From: Congregibacter variabilis
Lineage (GTDB): Bacteria > Pseudomonadota > Gammaproteobacteria > Pseudomonadales > Halieaceae
Assembly (NCBI RefSeq): GCF_045689235.1
Contig: NZ_CP136864.1
Coordinates: forward strand, 3,596,001 to 3,660,000
Direction of reading: 5' to 3'
DNA: 64,000 nucleotides
The notes under the pieces are model-generated. The model ran no database searches. It was given only the letters and a program-made list of their open reading frames with translations, and was not told the DNA's origin. The translations under genes were made by a program, and so were the position numbers. Of this stretch, positions 8,449 to 17,856 are shown piece by piece. Each line of letters opens with the position of its first letter. The first letter of the stretch is position 1.

Positions 8449-9414
8449 ATGCAGACTCAAGCGGTTTACAGCGACTTCAATTCACTGGCGAATCTGCGCA
8501 CCGCAGCCCGTCAGGATGCGGATGCGAGTCTTGAGGACGTTGCCAAGCAGTTCGAATCACTGTTCGTACAGATGATGCTCAAGTCTATGCGCGAGGCCAC
8601 CATGGAGGGTGGCCTCTTTGATAGCCACCAGATGGAGAGCTATCAGCAGATGCACGATCAGCAGTTGTCTCTCGATCTTGCGTCGCGCGGGGGCATTGGG
8701 CTGGCAGGGGTGCTGGTAGAGCAGCTCCGTTCAGATCGAGCAGGCCTGGATTCAGGTGATAAAGGGGTAAGTGATCTCAGGATGCCCGGGGTCAACGAGG
8801 CCGATCAGCAGTCTTTTGAGCTACAGCGATATCTCAAGTTTCCTATGCCGGCTCAGATGCCCGCGCCCACCGCGCCGGCAAGTGCCGCTGTTGCGGCTCC
8901 CTGGATGCCCGGATCACCGCAGGAGTTCATGGAGCATCTGCGCCCCGTGGCAGAACAAACTGCGAGAAAGCTCGGCGTTGAGCCCGACGTGTTGCTGGCA
9001 CAGGCGGCTCTTGAGACCGGTTGGGGTAAGCATGTGAGCTCTGATCAGCGCGGCAGCAGCAACAACTTTTTCAATATCAAGGCCGGGGCCGGTTGGGAAG
9101 GTCCTACGGTATCGGTGCAGACCGTTGAGTACCGCGACGGTGTGGCGGTGCGCGAGACTGCGCGGTTTCGGGCCTACGACTCTGCTGCAGAGTCCTTTGC
9201 TGATTATGCGGCGCTGATAAAAGGTAGCCCACGTTACAGCGAGGCACAGGATCAGGCGGCTGATGGCGAGCAGTACCTTCGTGCGCTTCAGCGCGCCGGC
9301 TACGCTACGGACCCTGCCTATGCAGACAAGGTGTTGTCGATCCTTCAGCGTAATGACCTCGCTGGGGCAGTAACAGATCTAAAGAATGCGGCTAATCTGC
9401 CGCTAAAGGGTTGA
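8449..9414 (+). CDS. flgJ: Rod-cap/peptidoglycan hydrolase FlgJ
   Basis: A two-domain FlgJ of 321 residues. The N-terminal half is the rod-binding/capping domain (KQFESLFVQMMLKSMREATM followed by EGGLFDSHQMESYQQM). A Pro/Ala-rich linker leads to a C-terminal glucosaminidase-type muramidase domain with VLLAQAALETGWGKHV, which includes the catalytic Glu, and NNFFNIKAGAGWEG. It drills the peptidoglycan for rod passage. The ATG at 8449 is preferred to an upstream TTG that overlaps flgI. Confidence 0.96.
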   Translation: MQTQAVYSDFNSLANLRTAARQDADASLEDVAKQFESLFVQMMLKSMREATMEGGLFDSHQMESYQQMHDQQLSLDLASRGGIGLAGVLVEQLRSDRAGLDSGDKGVSDLRMPGVNEADQQSFELQRYLKFPMPAQMPAPTAPASAAVAAPWMPGSPQEFMEHLRPVAEQTARKLGVEPDVLLAQAALETGWGKHVSSDQRGSSNNFFNIKAGAGWEGPTVSVQTVEYRDGVAVRETARFRAYDSAAESFADYAALIKGSPRYSEAQDQAADGEQYLRALQRAGYATDPAYADKVLSILQRNDLAGAVTDLKNAANLPLKG

Positions 9415-9452
9415 GGAGTGGTCCACGTTAGGGCTACCGGGATGGTTGAGAC

Positions 9453-11372
9453 TTGGCAGACGTACTAAACATAGGCACTTCGGCGTTATTGTCGCTTCAG
9501 CGTGCGATCAGCACGACGGGACACAATATTGCCAACGTGAACACCGAGGGCTTTAGCCGGCAGCGCGTGGAATTTGCTGCGCTTGAGCCGCAGCTCTCTG
9601 GCGCGGGCTTTGTGGGCTCCGGGGTCACCATCGCGGCAATTACGCGCAGCTACGACCAATACCTGGCCGGCGATGTGCTGGATCGGACCTCCAGCGCTGC
9701 GGGCGCTGCGACACTTGGGGATCTCTCAGGGCGTGTGGACGATATTCTAGCCAATCCCGATACCGGTCTTGGGCCGGTGCTCGATGAGTTTTTTGGTGCC
9801 TTGCAGGACGTGGCTAATAATCCTGGATCACTGCCCGAGCGACAGGTACTTCTGGGGCAAGCTGAGGTTCTCGCAGATCGATTTCAGTACCTAAACGATC
9901 GCTTTGCAGGACTTGATCAGGAATCAAATATTCGCATCGATAATTCGGTGCGAGAGATCAACGCCTTTGCGGCGGGTATTGCAGAGCTCAATGACAGGAT
10001 AGTCAGCGAGACGGTCCGCTCTGGTGGACAGCAGCCCAACGACTTGCTTGATGCACGCGACCAACTACTCAACCGCCTGTCCGAAGTGATTGGCGTCACT
10101 ACCGTCGATCAAGGCGATGGCGCTGTGAACGTACTGGTGGGTAATGGCCAGGCCCTGGTGGTAGGTAACAGCGTTACCGAATTGGAAACATTTACCGACC
10201 CCTTTGACGTGACGCGATTGAATGTTGGTATCGCCGGACTTGCTGCGCAAACGGATATTGGACGTTTTCTTAGCGGTGGTGAACTGGGGGCGGTGTTGGA
10301 TTTTCGGGGCGATGTTCTGGACGGTGCGCGTAGTGACCTTGGACTTATCGCGACGGGACTTGCTGCGACCTTCAATGATCAGCAGGCTTTGGGCTTGGAT
10401 CTCAACGGCAACTTTGGCGGCGATTTCTTCCGCGCGCTGGAGCCGACGGTGACTCAAAGCACATCTAATACGGGCACAGGGTCTGTTGCGGCTGTAATCA
10501 CAGATCCAACAAACCTCACCGGTGACGAGTACCGGCTAAGTTTCGATGGCGCTAATTACACGCTGACCAACACCACGACCAATGTCAGCACCACCGGCCC
10601 CGGCCCTGCGTTCTCTATTGATGGCGTCGATATCACCGTGTCTGGTGCGCCGGCTGCAGGTGACGACTTTTTGATTGCCCCGGTAGCGCAGGGTGCAAAC
10701 CTGTTTGATGTTGCGATTTCGGATCCTCGGGCCTTTGCTGCGGCCAGCCCCTTGCGTAGCAGTACGTCTTTGGCGAATGCCGGCTCTGGGCAGCTCGAGA
10801 ATTTGGCAGTGTCCGATGTGGCTAATTTACCTCTGGCGGGCAACATCGTTCTGACGTTTAACCCCGATGCTCTCGGCGCAGGCGTACCGGGCTTTGATGT
10901 GAGTGGTATTGCCGGCGGGCCCATCGCCTATGATCCAGCAACCGATGGCAATGGTGTCGAGGTTACTCTGGGTGATATCAACTTTACCCTCACCGGCATC
11001 CCTCAGGACGGCGATAGTTTTAGTATCGAAAACAACGTGGACGGCTCTGGTGATAACCGCAATGCCCTCGCTTTGGCGTCTTTGCAAACCGAACGAACTT
11101 TGAACGGCGGAACAGCCAGCTATCAGGATGCTTACGCGTCTCTGTTGGCAGATGTTGCGGTAAGCACGCGGCAGGCGAAGAGCGCCGCAAGCACCGAGGG
11201 CGCTTTGCTGGATCAGTCCCGCGCAGCGTTGAACAGTGCTCAGGGTGTGAATCTGGACGAAGAAGCGGCAAACCTTATTCGTTATCAGCAGGCATATCAG
11301 GCGGCGGCGCAGGTGATCGCGGTAGCCGATGAAGTTTTCCAGACGCTGCTTAATGCCACCCGGCGTCGATAG
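9453..11372 (+). CDS. flgK: Hook-filament junction protein 1, FlgK
   Basis: A 639-residue hook-associated protein joining hook and filament. The N-terminal region has NIGTSALLSLQRAISTTGHN, then IANVNTEGFSRQRVEFAALE, which is diagnostic. The C-terminus has NLDEEAANLIRYQQAYQAAA with QVIAVADEVFQTLL. The central region is long, as in Pseudomonas FlgK. A stop codon lies immediately upstream and no ATG or GTG is available, so the TTG at 9453 is the likely start. The cognate chaperone FlgN is encoded at 183-656. Confidence 0.95.
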   Translation: MADVLNIGTSALLSLQRAISTTGHNIANVNTEGFSRQRVEFAALEPQLSGAGFVGSGVTIAAITRSYDQYLAGDVLDRTSSAAGAATLGDLSGRVDDILANPDTGLGPVLDEFFGALQDVANNPGSLPERQVLLGQAEVLADRFQYLNDRFAGLDQESNIRIDNSVREINAFAAGIAELNDRIVSETVRSGGQQPNDLLDARDQLLNRLSEVIGVTTVDQGDGAVNVLVGNGQALVVGNSVTELETFTDPFDVTRLNVGIAGLAAQTDIGRFLSGGELGAVLDFRGDVLDGARSDLGLIATGLAATFNDQQALGLDLNGNFGGDFFRALEPTVTQSTSNTGTGSVAAVITDPTNLTGDEYRLSFDGANYTLTNTTTNVSTTGPGPAFSIDGVDITVSGAPAAGDDFLIAPVAQGANLFDVAISDPRAFAAASPLRSSTSLANAGSGQLENLAVSDVANLPLAGNIVLTFNPDALGAGVPGFDVSGIAGGPIAYDPATDGNGVEVTLGDINFTLTGIPQDGDSFSIENNVDGSGDNRNALALASLQTERTLNGGTASYQDAYASLLADVAVSTRQAKSAASTEGALLDQSRAALNSAQGVNLDEEAANLIRYQQAYQAAAQVIAVADEVFQTLLNATRRR

Positions 11373-11382
11373 GGATTGAGTC

Positions 11383-12591
11383 ATGGTTGATCGTCTTTCT
11401 ACACTGCAGATTTACCAATCCGGGATCTCGACGATTTTGGAAAAGCAGGCCGATCTGGCACGCACGCAGTTAGAGTTGGCGACGGGTAAACGCATTCAGT
11501 CGCCCTCAGATGATCCCAGTGGTGCCGTTAAGATTCTTGATCTGGAAGAAGACATTCGGCTTGTAGACCAATACCAGCGCAATGCTTCGCTTGCCCAGGG
11601 TCAGCTATCGGTAGAAGAGAGCACGCTCAGTGGCGTGAACAATGTGCTGCAGCGTGTTCGTGAGCTTACGGTTCAGGCTAACAACGCTACTCAGAGTCCT
11701 GAGACTCGCGCCTCCATAGCTGTAGAGGTGAAAGCTCGCCTCGAGGAACTTGTGGCACTGGCTAACACACGTGATGGTAATGACGAGTATCTGTTTGCCG
11801 GTTTTCAGGCTCAGACCCAGCCATTCACCCAGCAAGGCGGTTCGGTAGTTTACAGCGGGGACGATGGGCAGCGATTTTTGGATATAGCGGCATCAGCCCA
11901 GGTCGCCGTGCGTGATTCCGGATCCCGGGTTTTTCTGGCCGTAGACGCCGGCAATGGCAGTTTTGATTTTGCGGCCGATCCGGCAAACGGCGGTACGGCC
12001 GTCGTATCCAGCTCCAGTGCCGACAATAGTTTTGTGCGCGACAACTACAGCATCACCTTCAGCCAGGTGACTCCCACTGATCCAATCACCTACTCGGTCA
12101 CTGACAGCAGTGCCGGGGTGGTTGCTACCGGTAATTACACCCCGGGAGAAGCTATTAGCTTCAACGGCGCGCGACTAGTGATTGAGGGCACGCCGGAAGA
12201 CGGCGACAGTATTAAAGTTGACAGCGCGCCCAAGCAGTCGATTTTTGCAACGCTTCAAGGCATTGCCGATGCCTTGGAAAACAGCGCGGGCACACCCAGT
12301 GGCGGTGCGGCAGTGAACAATGCCCTGGCCAGCGGCCTGAACAATCTCGATCAGGCCATTGGCAATGTGCTTGAAGTGCAGTCTGATGTGGGTGTACGAC
12401 TCAATCGTATTGAGAGCCAGCAAAGCATCAACGAAGAGTTTAATCTGCAGCTCCAGACGACCCTGTCAGATGTTCAGGACGTCGACTTCGCCGAAGCCAT
12501 CAGTAAGCTCAACCTTCAGTTGGTAGCTTTGCAGGCGGCGCAGCAAACCTATGTGACTACGCAGGGTTTGACGCTGTTTAACTACATTTAG
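11383..12591 (+). CDS. flgL: Hook-filament junction protein 3, FlgL
   Basis: A 402-residue flagellin-like junction protein. The N-terminal coiled region (STLQIYQSGISTILEKQADL, then ATGKRIQSPSDDPSGAVKIL) and C-terminal region (FAEAISKLNLQLVALQAAQQ, ending LTLFNYI) are characteristic of FlgL. It lies 10 bases after flgK and ends the flgB-flgL series. A 338-base gap then leads to the flagellin gene. Confidence 0.95.
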   Translation: MVDRLSTLQIYQSGISTILEKQADLARTQLELATGKRIQSPSDDPSGAVKILDLEEDIRLVDQYQRNASLAQGQLSVEESTLSGVNNVLQRVRELTVQANNATQSPETRASIAVEVKARLEELVALANTRDGNDEYLFAGFQAQTQPFTQQGGSVVYSGDDGQRFLDIAASAQVAVRDSGSRVFLAVDAGNGSFDFAADPANGGTAVVSSSSADNSFVRDNYSITFSQVTPTDPITYSVTDSSAGVVATGNYTPGEAISFNGARLVIEGTPEDGDSIKVDSAPKQSIFATLQGIADALENSAGTPSGGAAVNNALASGLNNLDQAIGNVLEVQSDVGVRLNRIESQQSINEEFNLQLQTTLSDVQDVDFAEAISKLNLQLVALQAAQQTYVTTQGLTLFNYI

Positions 12592-12929
12592 ATGGTTTTT
12601 AGCGCCCAAGCGAGCGTTTTGGTCGATTCAGCGTCTAAAGTCAGAATTTATTAAAAAGCCCATATAAAACAATGCGTTAGGATTTTTCGGGCGTATTCTC
12701 CCGGTTGCCGCGTGCACATTCGACCTAATTCAGTGCTGTATCTGGCGCTAATCAGTTTCTAGACGCAAATCCGCTAAAAAACCCCTAAAGTCTCTCGGAT
12801 TCCCGCCGCTAACTACTTTGAAGGCAGCGGGACCGACCCAGTTTTCGACCCCACCGCCTGTAGACTCGTAGAGTGAACTGCGCCAAGAGAACGATCTCAA
12901 CGGCGCCTGAGCAAAAGGGGAACAAAACC
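12592..12929 (+). other. Flagellin gene upstream region
   Basis: This 338-base gap holds no ORF of note. Its one clear element is the sigma-28 promoter at 12786-12812. About 110 bases of leader follow before the flagellin ATG, including a GC-rich part around 12825-12865 that could fold. A GTG at 12873 would extend the flagellin by 19 residues but does not fit the family N-terminus. Confidence 0.6.
12786..12812 (+). promoter_or_regulatory. Sigma-28 (FliA) promoter of flagellin
   Basis: TAAA at 12786-12789 and GCCGCTAA at 12805-12812 are separated by exactly 15 bases. This matches the TAAA-N15-GCCGATAA consensus with a single substitution. Transcription should begin near 12819, leaving a leader of about 110 bases before the ATG at 12930. 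FliA and its anti-sigma factor FlgM are both encoded in this window. Confidence 0.8.
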
Positions 12930-14297
12930 ATGCCTCAGATTATTAACACTAATATTCCGTCGCTGAACTCCCAGCGTAACCTCAACTCATCGCAGAATGA
13001 CGTGGCTACGTCGCTCCAGCGTTTGTCATCTGGTCTGCGTATTAACAGCGCCAAAGACGACGCCGCCGGCCTTGCGATTACTGAGCGCTTTACCGCTCAG
13101 ATCCGCGGTTTGAACCAGGCTGCACGAAACGCGAGTGATGGCATCTCTCTGGCTCAGACTGCTGAAGGTGATTTGGCTCAGATTACCAATAACTTGCAGC
13201 GTATTCGTGAGCTGTCTGTACAGTCGGCTAACGCTACGAACTCAGCTTCGGACCGAACCGCTTTGCAGGCTGAGGTTGATCAGCTTGCCGCTGAGATCGA
13301 CCGGGTGGCACAGCAGTCGAACTTTAATGGCGTTAATCTGTTGGACGGAACTTTTCAGTCTCAGGTGTTCCAGGTTGGTGCCAATGCTGGGCAAACTATT
13401 GAAGTTGCGAACATTTCAAGCGCGAGAACCGGCGCGCTAGGCGAACGAACTGAAGCGGCTGTTACTGGCGCCGCTTTTACAGCTACTGTCGGGGGAGGAG
13501 ATCTTTCGATCAATGGTGTCGACATTGCTGCATCGGCAAGCGCTGAGGCACTGGCAGCAAATATTAACGCAGTAAACGCTGGCGTTACAGCTACCTCCGT
13601 TGCAACACAGTCAGTGGGCGGAGCCATCACTGCCGCAGCCACGTCTGGCGCAATCACGGTCAACGGTGTTGCTACCGCACTTGTGACGACGACCGGTGTT
13701 GCGGGCACCGACAGAGATGCGGTTATCGCTGGCGTCAACGGTATCAGCGGTGCAACAGGAGTGACTGCAACTGCCAATACCGGTGATACGGGTATTACGC
13801 TTACGGCGCTCGACGGAAGAAATATTACCGTTGCTTTGGGGGGAACCCTGACAACGGCTTCGACCGGTCTGTCAACGACAGACGCTTTCGGTTCAGTGGA
13901 CTTGGTTTCTGATGCCGCGATCGTTATCGCTGGCACTGCGGGCGGTCTTTCCGCTGGTACTACCAACGCGGCTGTTACTGGAGTGTCGGTCGCGAATATA
14001 GATATATCTACATTCGCTGGCGCTAACGATGCCATACAGTCTATCGACGCGGCCTTGACAGCTGTTAACAGCTCTCGCGCCGACCTCGGTGCGATTCAAA
14101 ACCGCTTCGAATCAGTGGTAGTGAGCCTGCAGACATCTGCTGAAAACCTGAGTGCATCGCGCTCACGTATTCAGGATGCGGACTTCGCAGCCGAGACAGC
14201 TAACCTGGCCCGTGCGCAGATCCTGCAGCAGGCTGGTATCGCAGTATTGGCTCAGGCGAACGCTCAGCCCCAGAACGTCCTGGCTTTGCTCCAGTAA
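12930..14297 (+). CDS. fliC: Flagellin (filament subunit)
   Basis: A 455-residue flagellin, the only one in the window. The ATG at 12930 gives the classic start (MPQIINTNIPSLNSQRNLNS), with an AGGGG ribosome-binding site. The conserved D0/D1 regions follow (SLQRLSSGLRINSAKDDAAG, then LAITERFTAQIRGLNQAARN) and, at the C-terminus, SRSRIQDADFAAETANLARA and a final VLALLQ. The variable centre (about residues 175-360) is rich in Ala, Thr, Val and Gly. A sigma-28 promoter lies upstream and a terminator downstream, so it can be a single-gene transcript. The chaperone FliS and cap FliD genes follow. Confidence 0.97.
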   Translation: MPQIINTNIPSLNSQRNLNSSQNDVATSLQRLSSGLRINSAKDDAAGLAITERFTAQIRGLNQAARNASDGISLAQTAEGDLAQITNNLQRIRELSVQSANATNSASDRTALQAEVDQLAAEIDRVAQQSNFNGVNLLDGTFQSQVFQVGANAGQTIEVANISSARTGALGERTEAAVTGAAFTATVGGGDLSINGVDIAASASAEALAANINAVNAGVTATSVATQSVGGAITAAATSGAITVNGVATALVTTTGVAGTDRDAVIAGVNGISGATGVTATANTGDTGITLTALDGRNITVALGGTLTTASTGLSTTDAFGSVDLVSDAAIVIAGTAGGLSAGTTNAAVTGVSVANIDISTFAGANDAIQSIDAALTAVNSSRADLGAIQNRFESVVVSLQTSAENLSASRSRIQDADFAAETANLARAQILQQAGIAVLAQANAQPQNVLALLQ

Positions 14298-14328
14298 GGG
14301 AACAGTGAAAACCAAGGGAGTCTCTGGA

Positions 14329-14359
14329 AGTGAGGCGGGCGAAAGCCCCCTCACTTTTT
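14329..14359 (+). terminator. Rho-independent terminator after flagellin
   Basis: A hairpin with left arm AGTGAGGCGGGC, GAAA loop and right arm GCCCCCTCACT (one imperfect position), followed by a run of T. It ends 62 bases after the flagellin stop codon and before flaG. Confidence 0.8.
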
Positions 14360-14403
14360 CGCCATTTTCGGCAAGAGAGGCTATGCTATGAGGAGGTATG
14401 AAC

Positions 14404-14814
14404 ATGGCTAACCCGATTACAATAAGCGCTCCGGTCCCTGCTGCCGCAGGGAGCACGTCGCGTGTTGAATCTCAAACGTCCAGTACGACCAGGCAGGTAG
14501 AGCGGCAAGCGGTCGCCGCCAGCGGCAATACGGCGCCTGCGGCACAGTCACAAAAACAGTCGGCGCAAGAGCTTGTTCAGGCAACGCAGGATATCTCGGA
14601 TTACATCCAGACCGTATCGCGTTCTCTGCAAATCTCCGTTGATGGAGACCTCGGTGCCACGGTGATCAAGGTGTTGGATACGGATACAGACGAGGTTGTG
14701 CGGCAAATTCCCGCAGAGGAGATTTTGCAGATCGCACGGTTCCTTGCAGAACAGCAGGCAAGTGCTGACGCTGCAGCGCCGGTAAAAGGCCTGCTTATGG
14801 ATAGCGAGAGCTGA
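14404..14814 (+). CDS. flaG: Flagellar protein FlaG
   Basis: A 136-residue FlaG-family protein, whose members influence filament length. The N-terminal half is a low-complexity Ser/Thr/Gln/Ala stretch. The C-terminal half holds the FlaG domain, with SLQISVDGDLGATVIKVLDT and then DEVVRQIPAEEILQIARFLA. I prefer the ATG at 14404 over the one at 14398 because the AGGAGG site at 14391 is too close to the first. It sits between flagellin and fliD, the usual place. Confidence 0.93.
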   Translation: MANPITISAPVPAAAGSTSRVESQTSSTTRQVERQAVAASGNTAPAAQSQKQSAQELVQATQDISDYIQTVSRSLQISVDGDLGATVIKVLDTDTDEVVRQIPAEEILQIARFLAEQQASADAAAPVKGLLMDSES

Positions 14815-14833
14815 GATCTGAATGTGCTTGACC

Positions 14834-14850
14834 TTGGCATCAATCATGCA
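14834..14850 (+). promoter_or_regulatory. Sigma-54 promoter of fliDST
   Basis: TTGGCATCAATCATGCA has a full -24 element and a TGCA -12 element, with ten bases between GG and GC. It lies about 70 bases upstream of the fliD start. Confidence 0.65.
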
Positions 14851-14918
14851 TTGATGGGAGGGTAAAGCTTTGCCCGTTATTCTGGGCTAACCGAAAAGGT
14901 GATGTGACGTTTTAAATT

Positions 14919-16961
14919 ATGGTTGCTGCGACTGGAATAGGCTCCGGCCTGGACATCGAAGGACTGGTCACCTCGTTAGTGAACGCCGAGCGCGCGCCTG
15001 CGCAAAATCGCCTGGTACAGCAAGAAGCAACGCTGACTAGTGAACTCTCGGCCTTTGGCACCCTGCAGGGCGCTCTGGCCGGACTTCAGTCGAGTGTTAG
15101 CACCCTCACCCAGCAAAGCACCTTTAATCAGCGTAGCGCTACCAGTAGTAACAATGCGGCGGTCACAGTCAGCGCTTCTGCCGATGCGGCGGCCAGCAGT
15201 TATCAGTTGCAGGTTGATCAATTGGCGCAGTCGCAGTCACTGGCGTCTGGTTCTTTTGCGAGCCTCACCGATACGGTGGGCGAAGGCACGTTGACCTTCC
15301 GCTTTGGAGCCACTGATTACACGCCGGCGGTGGACCCAACCCCGGCGTCCTACAATGGCTTCACCGTTAACGCCGATCGGGCCAGCGCCTCGATTACCAT
15401 TGATAGCAGTAACAACACGCTTCAGGGCCTAAGCGACGCGATTAACGATGCTGATATCGGCGTAGCCGCTGCCATTGTTAATGATGGGTCGGGGTATCGT
15501 TTGCTGCTGAGCTCGGATCAAACCGGCGCGGCCAACAGTATCGAAGTGCAGGTTGATGATACCGGCGACAATATTGATACCGATGATGCGGGACTGTCCC
15601 GGCTTGCCTTTAATGCCAACGCCAACAATCTTGAGCAAACGGTTGCCGGACAGAGCGCTGCCTTTAGCATTAATGGCCTGGCGCTAACGAGTGAGACCAA
15701 TTCGGTTGCCAATGTCATCGATGGTGTGAGTCTCAATCTTCGTGAGACCACCGATTCCGCGGCGACACTGTCTATTAGTGAGAATAGCTCAGCGGTGCGT
15801 AGCGCCATCGAAGGCTTTGTCAGCGCCTACAACGCTTTTGTTAGTACCGCCAATAACCTCACGGCTTTTAATGCAGAAACTGGCGCCGCAGCACCCTTGC
15901 AAGGTGACTTCACCGCGCGTTCGGTGATCAATCAGGTTCGTTCTGCGCTGACGGCTTCTGCTGATGGCTTTAATGGCCCCTTCAGCACGCTGGCCGAGTT
16001 GGGCGTGACCACTCAGGCAAATGGTACGCTGAGCATAAACGACAGCACACTTAACGCCGCACTTGCCGACAACTTTGACAGTGTCGCTGGCGTATTTGCC
16101 CAGGTTGGCACTATTGCTGATAGCAGTATCAGCTTCGAAGGCGCGACTGCCGATACCGTTGTCGGTCGCTATGCGGTAGATATTACGCAGCTGGCAACCC
16201 AGGGTGGTTTAGCGGGCACGGGCATTACCGACCCTGCTACTTCAGCAGTCGTGTTGGACGGCACAAACAACAGCTTCTCGCTGACGATCAATGGCGTCGA
16301 TTCTGCCAATATCAGTCTTACCGAAGGCACCTACAACAGCGCCGAGGCGCTGGCAGCTGAGATTCAATCACGCATTAACGGCGATTCAGCGCTCTCAGAG
16401 GCGGGTGTCAGTGTTTCAGTAGCATTTAATGCAAGTTTTGAGCTGCAAATTACTTCTACACGCTATGGATCAGAAAGCAGCGTTGCGGTTAATAGCAATA
16501 CCACCACCGCTCTGGGTCTGGCGGGCGCCGTAGCTACCACGGGTGTGGATGTTGCCGGCACCATCGGTGGTGTTGCAGCGACGGGTAATGGTCAGCTGCT
16601 CACCGCGGCCTCCGGCAGTGATGCTGAGGGTGTGAGACTCACGATAAGCGGGGGAGCCCTGGGCGCCCGCGGCGATATCGAAGTGTCTAACGGTATTGGT
16701 ATTGCGCTTAATGGTTTGTTGACGGGTCTGACTCAGACCAATGGTTTACTGGATTTGCGTACCGACGGCCTGCAAAGCGGCGTTGATCGAATTTCTGATG
16801 ATCGTGACGCATTGGACCGTCGTCTGGAAGCGCTGGAAGCTAGATACCGTCGGCAGTTCAATGCTCTCGATACCTTGCTAGCTAACTTACAAAGTACCGG
16901 CTCTTTCATTACCCAGCAGCTGGCTAATATTCCTATTCCCGGCGCTAACTCGAATAATTAG
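14919..16961 (+). CDS. fliD: Filament cap protein FliD
   Basis: A 680-residue hook-associated protein 2 that caps the growing filament and folds flagellin. The N-terminal FliD signature is present (GIGSGLDIEGLVTSLVNAER, then APAQNRLVQQEATLTSELSA). A central region with flagellin IN-type segments and a C-terminal coiled helix (DRDALDRRLEALEARYRRQF, then NALDTLLANLQSTGSFITQQ) follow. It is longer than the E. coli form (about 468), which reflects a larger exposed domain. The ATG has no strong ribosome-binding site nearby. Confidence 0.95.
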   Translation: MVAATGIGSGLDIEGLVTSLVNAERAPAQNRLVQQEATLTSELSAFGTLQGALAGLQSSVSTLTQQSTFNQRSATSSNNAAVTVSASADAAASSYQLQVDQLAQSQSLASGSFASLTDTVGEGTLTFRFGATDYTPAVDPTPASYNGFTVNADRASASITIDSSNNTLQGLSDAINDADIGVAAAIVNDGSGYRLLLSSDQTGAANSIEVQVDDTGDNIDTDDAGLSRLAFNANANNLEQTVAGQSAAFSINGLALTSETNSVANVIDGVSLNLRETTDSAATLSISENSSAVRSAIEGFVSAYNAFVSTANNLTAFNAETGAAAPLQGDFTARSVINQVRSALTASADGFNGPFSTLAELGVTTQANGTLSINDSTLNAALADNFDSVAGVFAQVGTIADSSISFEGATADTVVGRYAVDITQLATQGGLAGTGITDPATSAVVLDGTNNSFSLTINGVDSANISLTEGTYNSAEALAAEIQSRINGDSALSEAGVSVSVAFNASFELQITSTRYGSESSVAVNSNTTTALGLAGAVATTGVDVAGTIGGVAATGNGQLLTAASGSDAEGVRLTISGGALGARGDIEVSNGIGIALNGLLTGLTQTNGLLDLRTDGLQSGVDRISDDRDALDRRLEALEARYRRQFNALDTLLANLQSTGSFITQQLANIPIPGANSNN

Positions 16962-16987
16962 TCGATAGTCGATTGAGGCACAAAGAC

Positions 16988-17380
16988 ATGAATGCAAGCC
17001 AGGCAATGAATGCGTACAAATCCGTCGGAGTGCAAAGTGCCGTAGAGGACGCGAGTCCTCATCACTTGATTGGCATGTTGTTTGACGGTGCGCTGGATCG
17101 TATTGCCTCCGCCAAAGGCGCCATGGAGCGCGGCGATACCGGTGTTCAGGGGGCCTTGCTCGGTAAGGCCATCACCATCATCGACAATATGCGTGCAAGC
17201 CTTGATCATCAGCAAGGCGGAGATTTGGCGGGCAAGCTCGCGGATCTCTATGATTATATGGAACGACGCTTGCTTGAGGCCGGCACCAAAGCGGATCCAA
17301 AAATTCTGGATGAAGTTAGCAGCCTGCTTCGCGAAGTGAAGAGCGGTTGGGATCAGATCCCCGAGGACCTTCGGCGCTAA
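16988..17380 (+). CDS. fliS: Flagellin export chaperone FliS
   Basis: A 130-residue helical chaperone that binds the flagellin C-terminus and stops premature polymerisation. It shows the family start with an AYKSVGVQSAVEDASPHHLI segment, then GMLFDGALDRIASAKGAMER, and a SLDHQQGGDLAGKLADLYDY motif typical of FliS. The ATG at 16988 is preceded by GAGG and gives the standard length; an upstream TTG in frame is less likely. Confidence 0.95.
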   Translation: MNASQAMNAYKSVGVQSAVEDASPHHLIGMLFDGALDRIASAKGAMERGDTGVQGALLGKAITIIDNMRASLDHQQGGDLAGKLADLYDYMERRLLEAGTKADPKILDEVSSLLREVKSGWDQIPEDLRR

Positions 17381-17403
17381 GTCGACCGGAGACGCTTTTT
17401 ACC

Positions 17404-17763
17404 ATGACGCGACTAGAGCAGGACTTGAGCACAGAGCAAAGCACAGGGCAATGTCGACGCCTTGCCGATGTGCTAAGCGTTACGCGCAGCATGCTTGAGC
17501 ATGCGAATGCCGGCAATTGGGATGACGTTGCGGAGTTGGAACGAACCCGGCGTGACGACCTTGAGCGTTGCTTTTCAGAGACCGTTGACCCCCGGCACAG
17601 TGAGTTAGTCTCTGAAGCCTTGGCGGTCATGCTCCACCTCAATGATGAGTTGATGGCAGTCCTGGCTTCGGCGAGAGATGCCGTTCTTGAGCAAGGGGTT
17701 AATCAGGCCCGCACCCGCTCAGCCCTGGGTAGTTATCAGGATATTCAGCACTCCCCAGGTTAA
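17404..17763 (+). CDS. fliT: FliT-like flagellar chaperone
   Basis: A 119-residue, highly charged helical protein starting at the ATG at 17404 with CGGAG upstream. FliT proteins are short, poorly conserved chaperones for the cap protein FliD. This one has the general form (a helix with NAGNWDDVAELERTRRDDLE and a second helical half) and the expected place right after fliS. Assignment rests on size, helix pattern and operon position more than on residue-level identity. Confidence 0.75.
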   Translation: MTRLEQDLSTEQSTGQCRRLADVLSVTRSMLEHANAGNWDDVAELERTRRDDLERCFSETVDPRHSELVSEALAVMLHLNDELMAVLASARDAVLEQGVNQARTRSALGSYQDIQHSPG

Positions 17764-17856
17764 TGTTCGGATCCTTGATCCGGGGCGTGCACATTTCTCT
17801 CATTCCTATGCTAGCTTGCGCTTTGTAACAGCGTTTGTGGCAAAGGTTATATAGCG

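Noticed and set aside
9453..11372. Large size of FlgK as a possible fusion
   Set aside because: At 639 residues it is longer than the enterobacterial protein but in the usual range for polar-flagellum species, with intact ends.
13361..14035. 224-residue minus-strand ORF in the flagellin gene
   Set aside because: A low-complexity Val/Ala/Pro/Thr mirror of the flagellin variable region.
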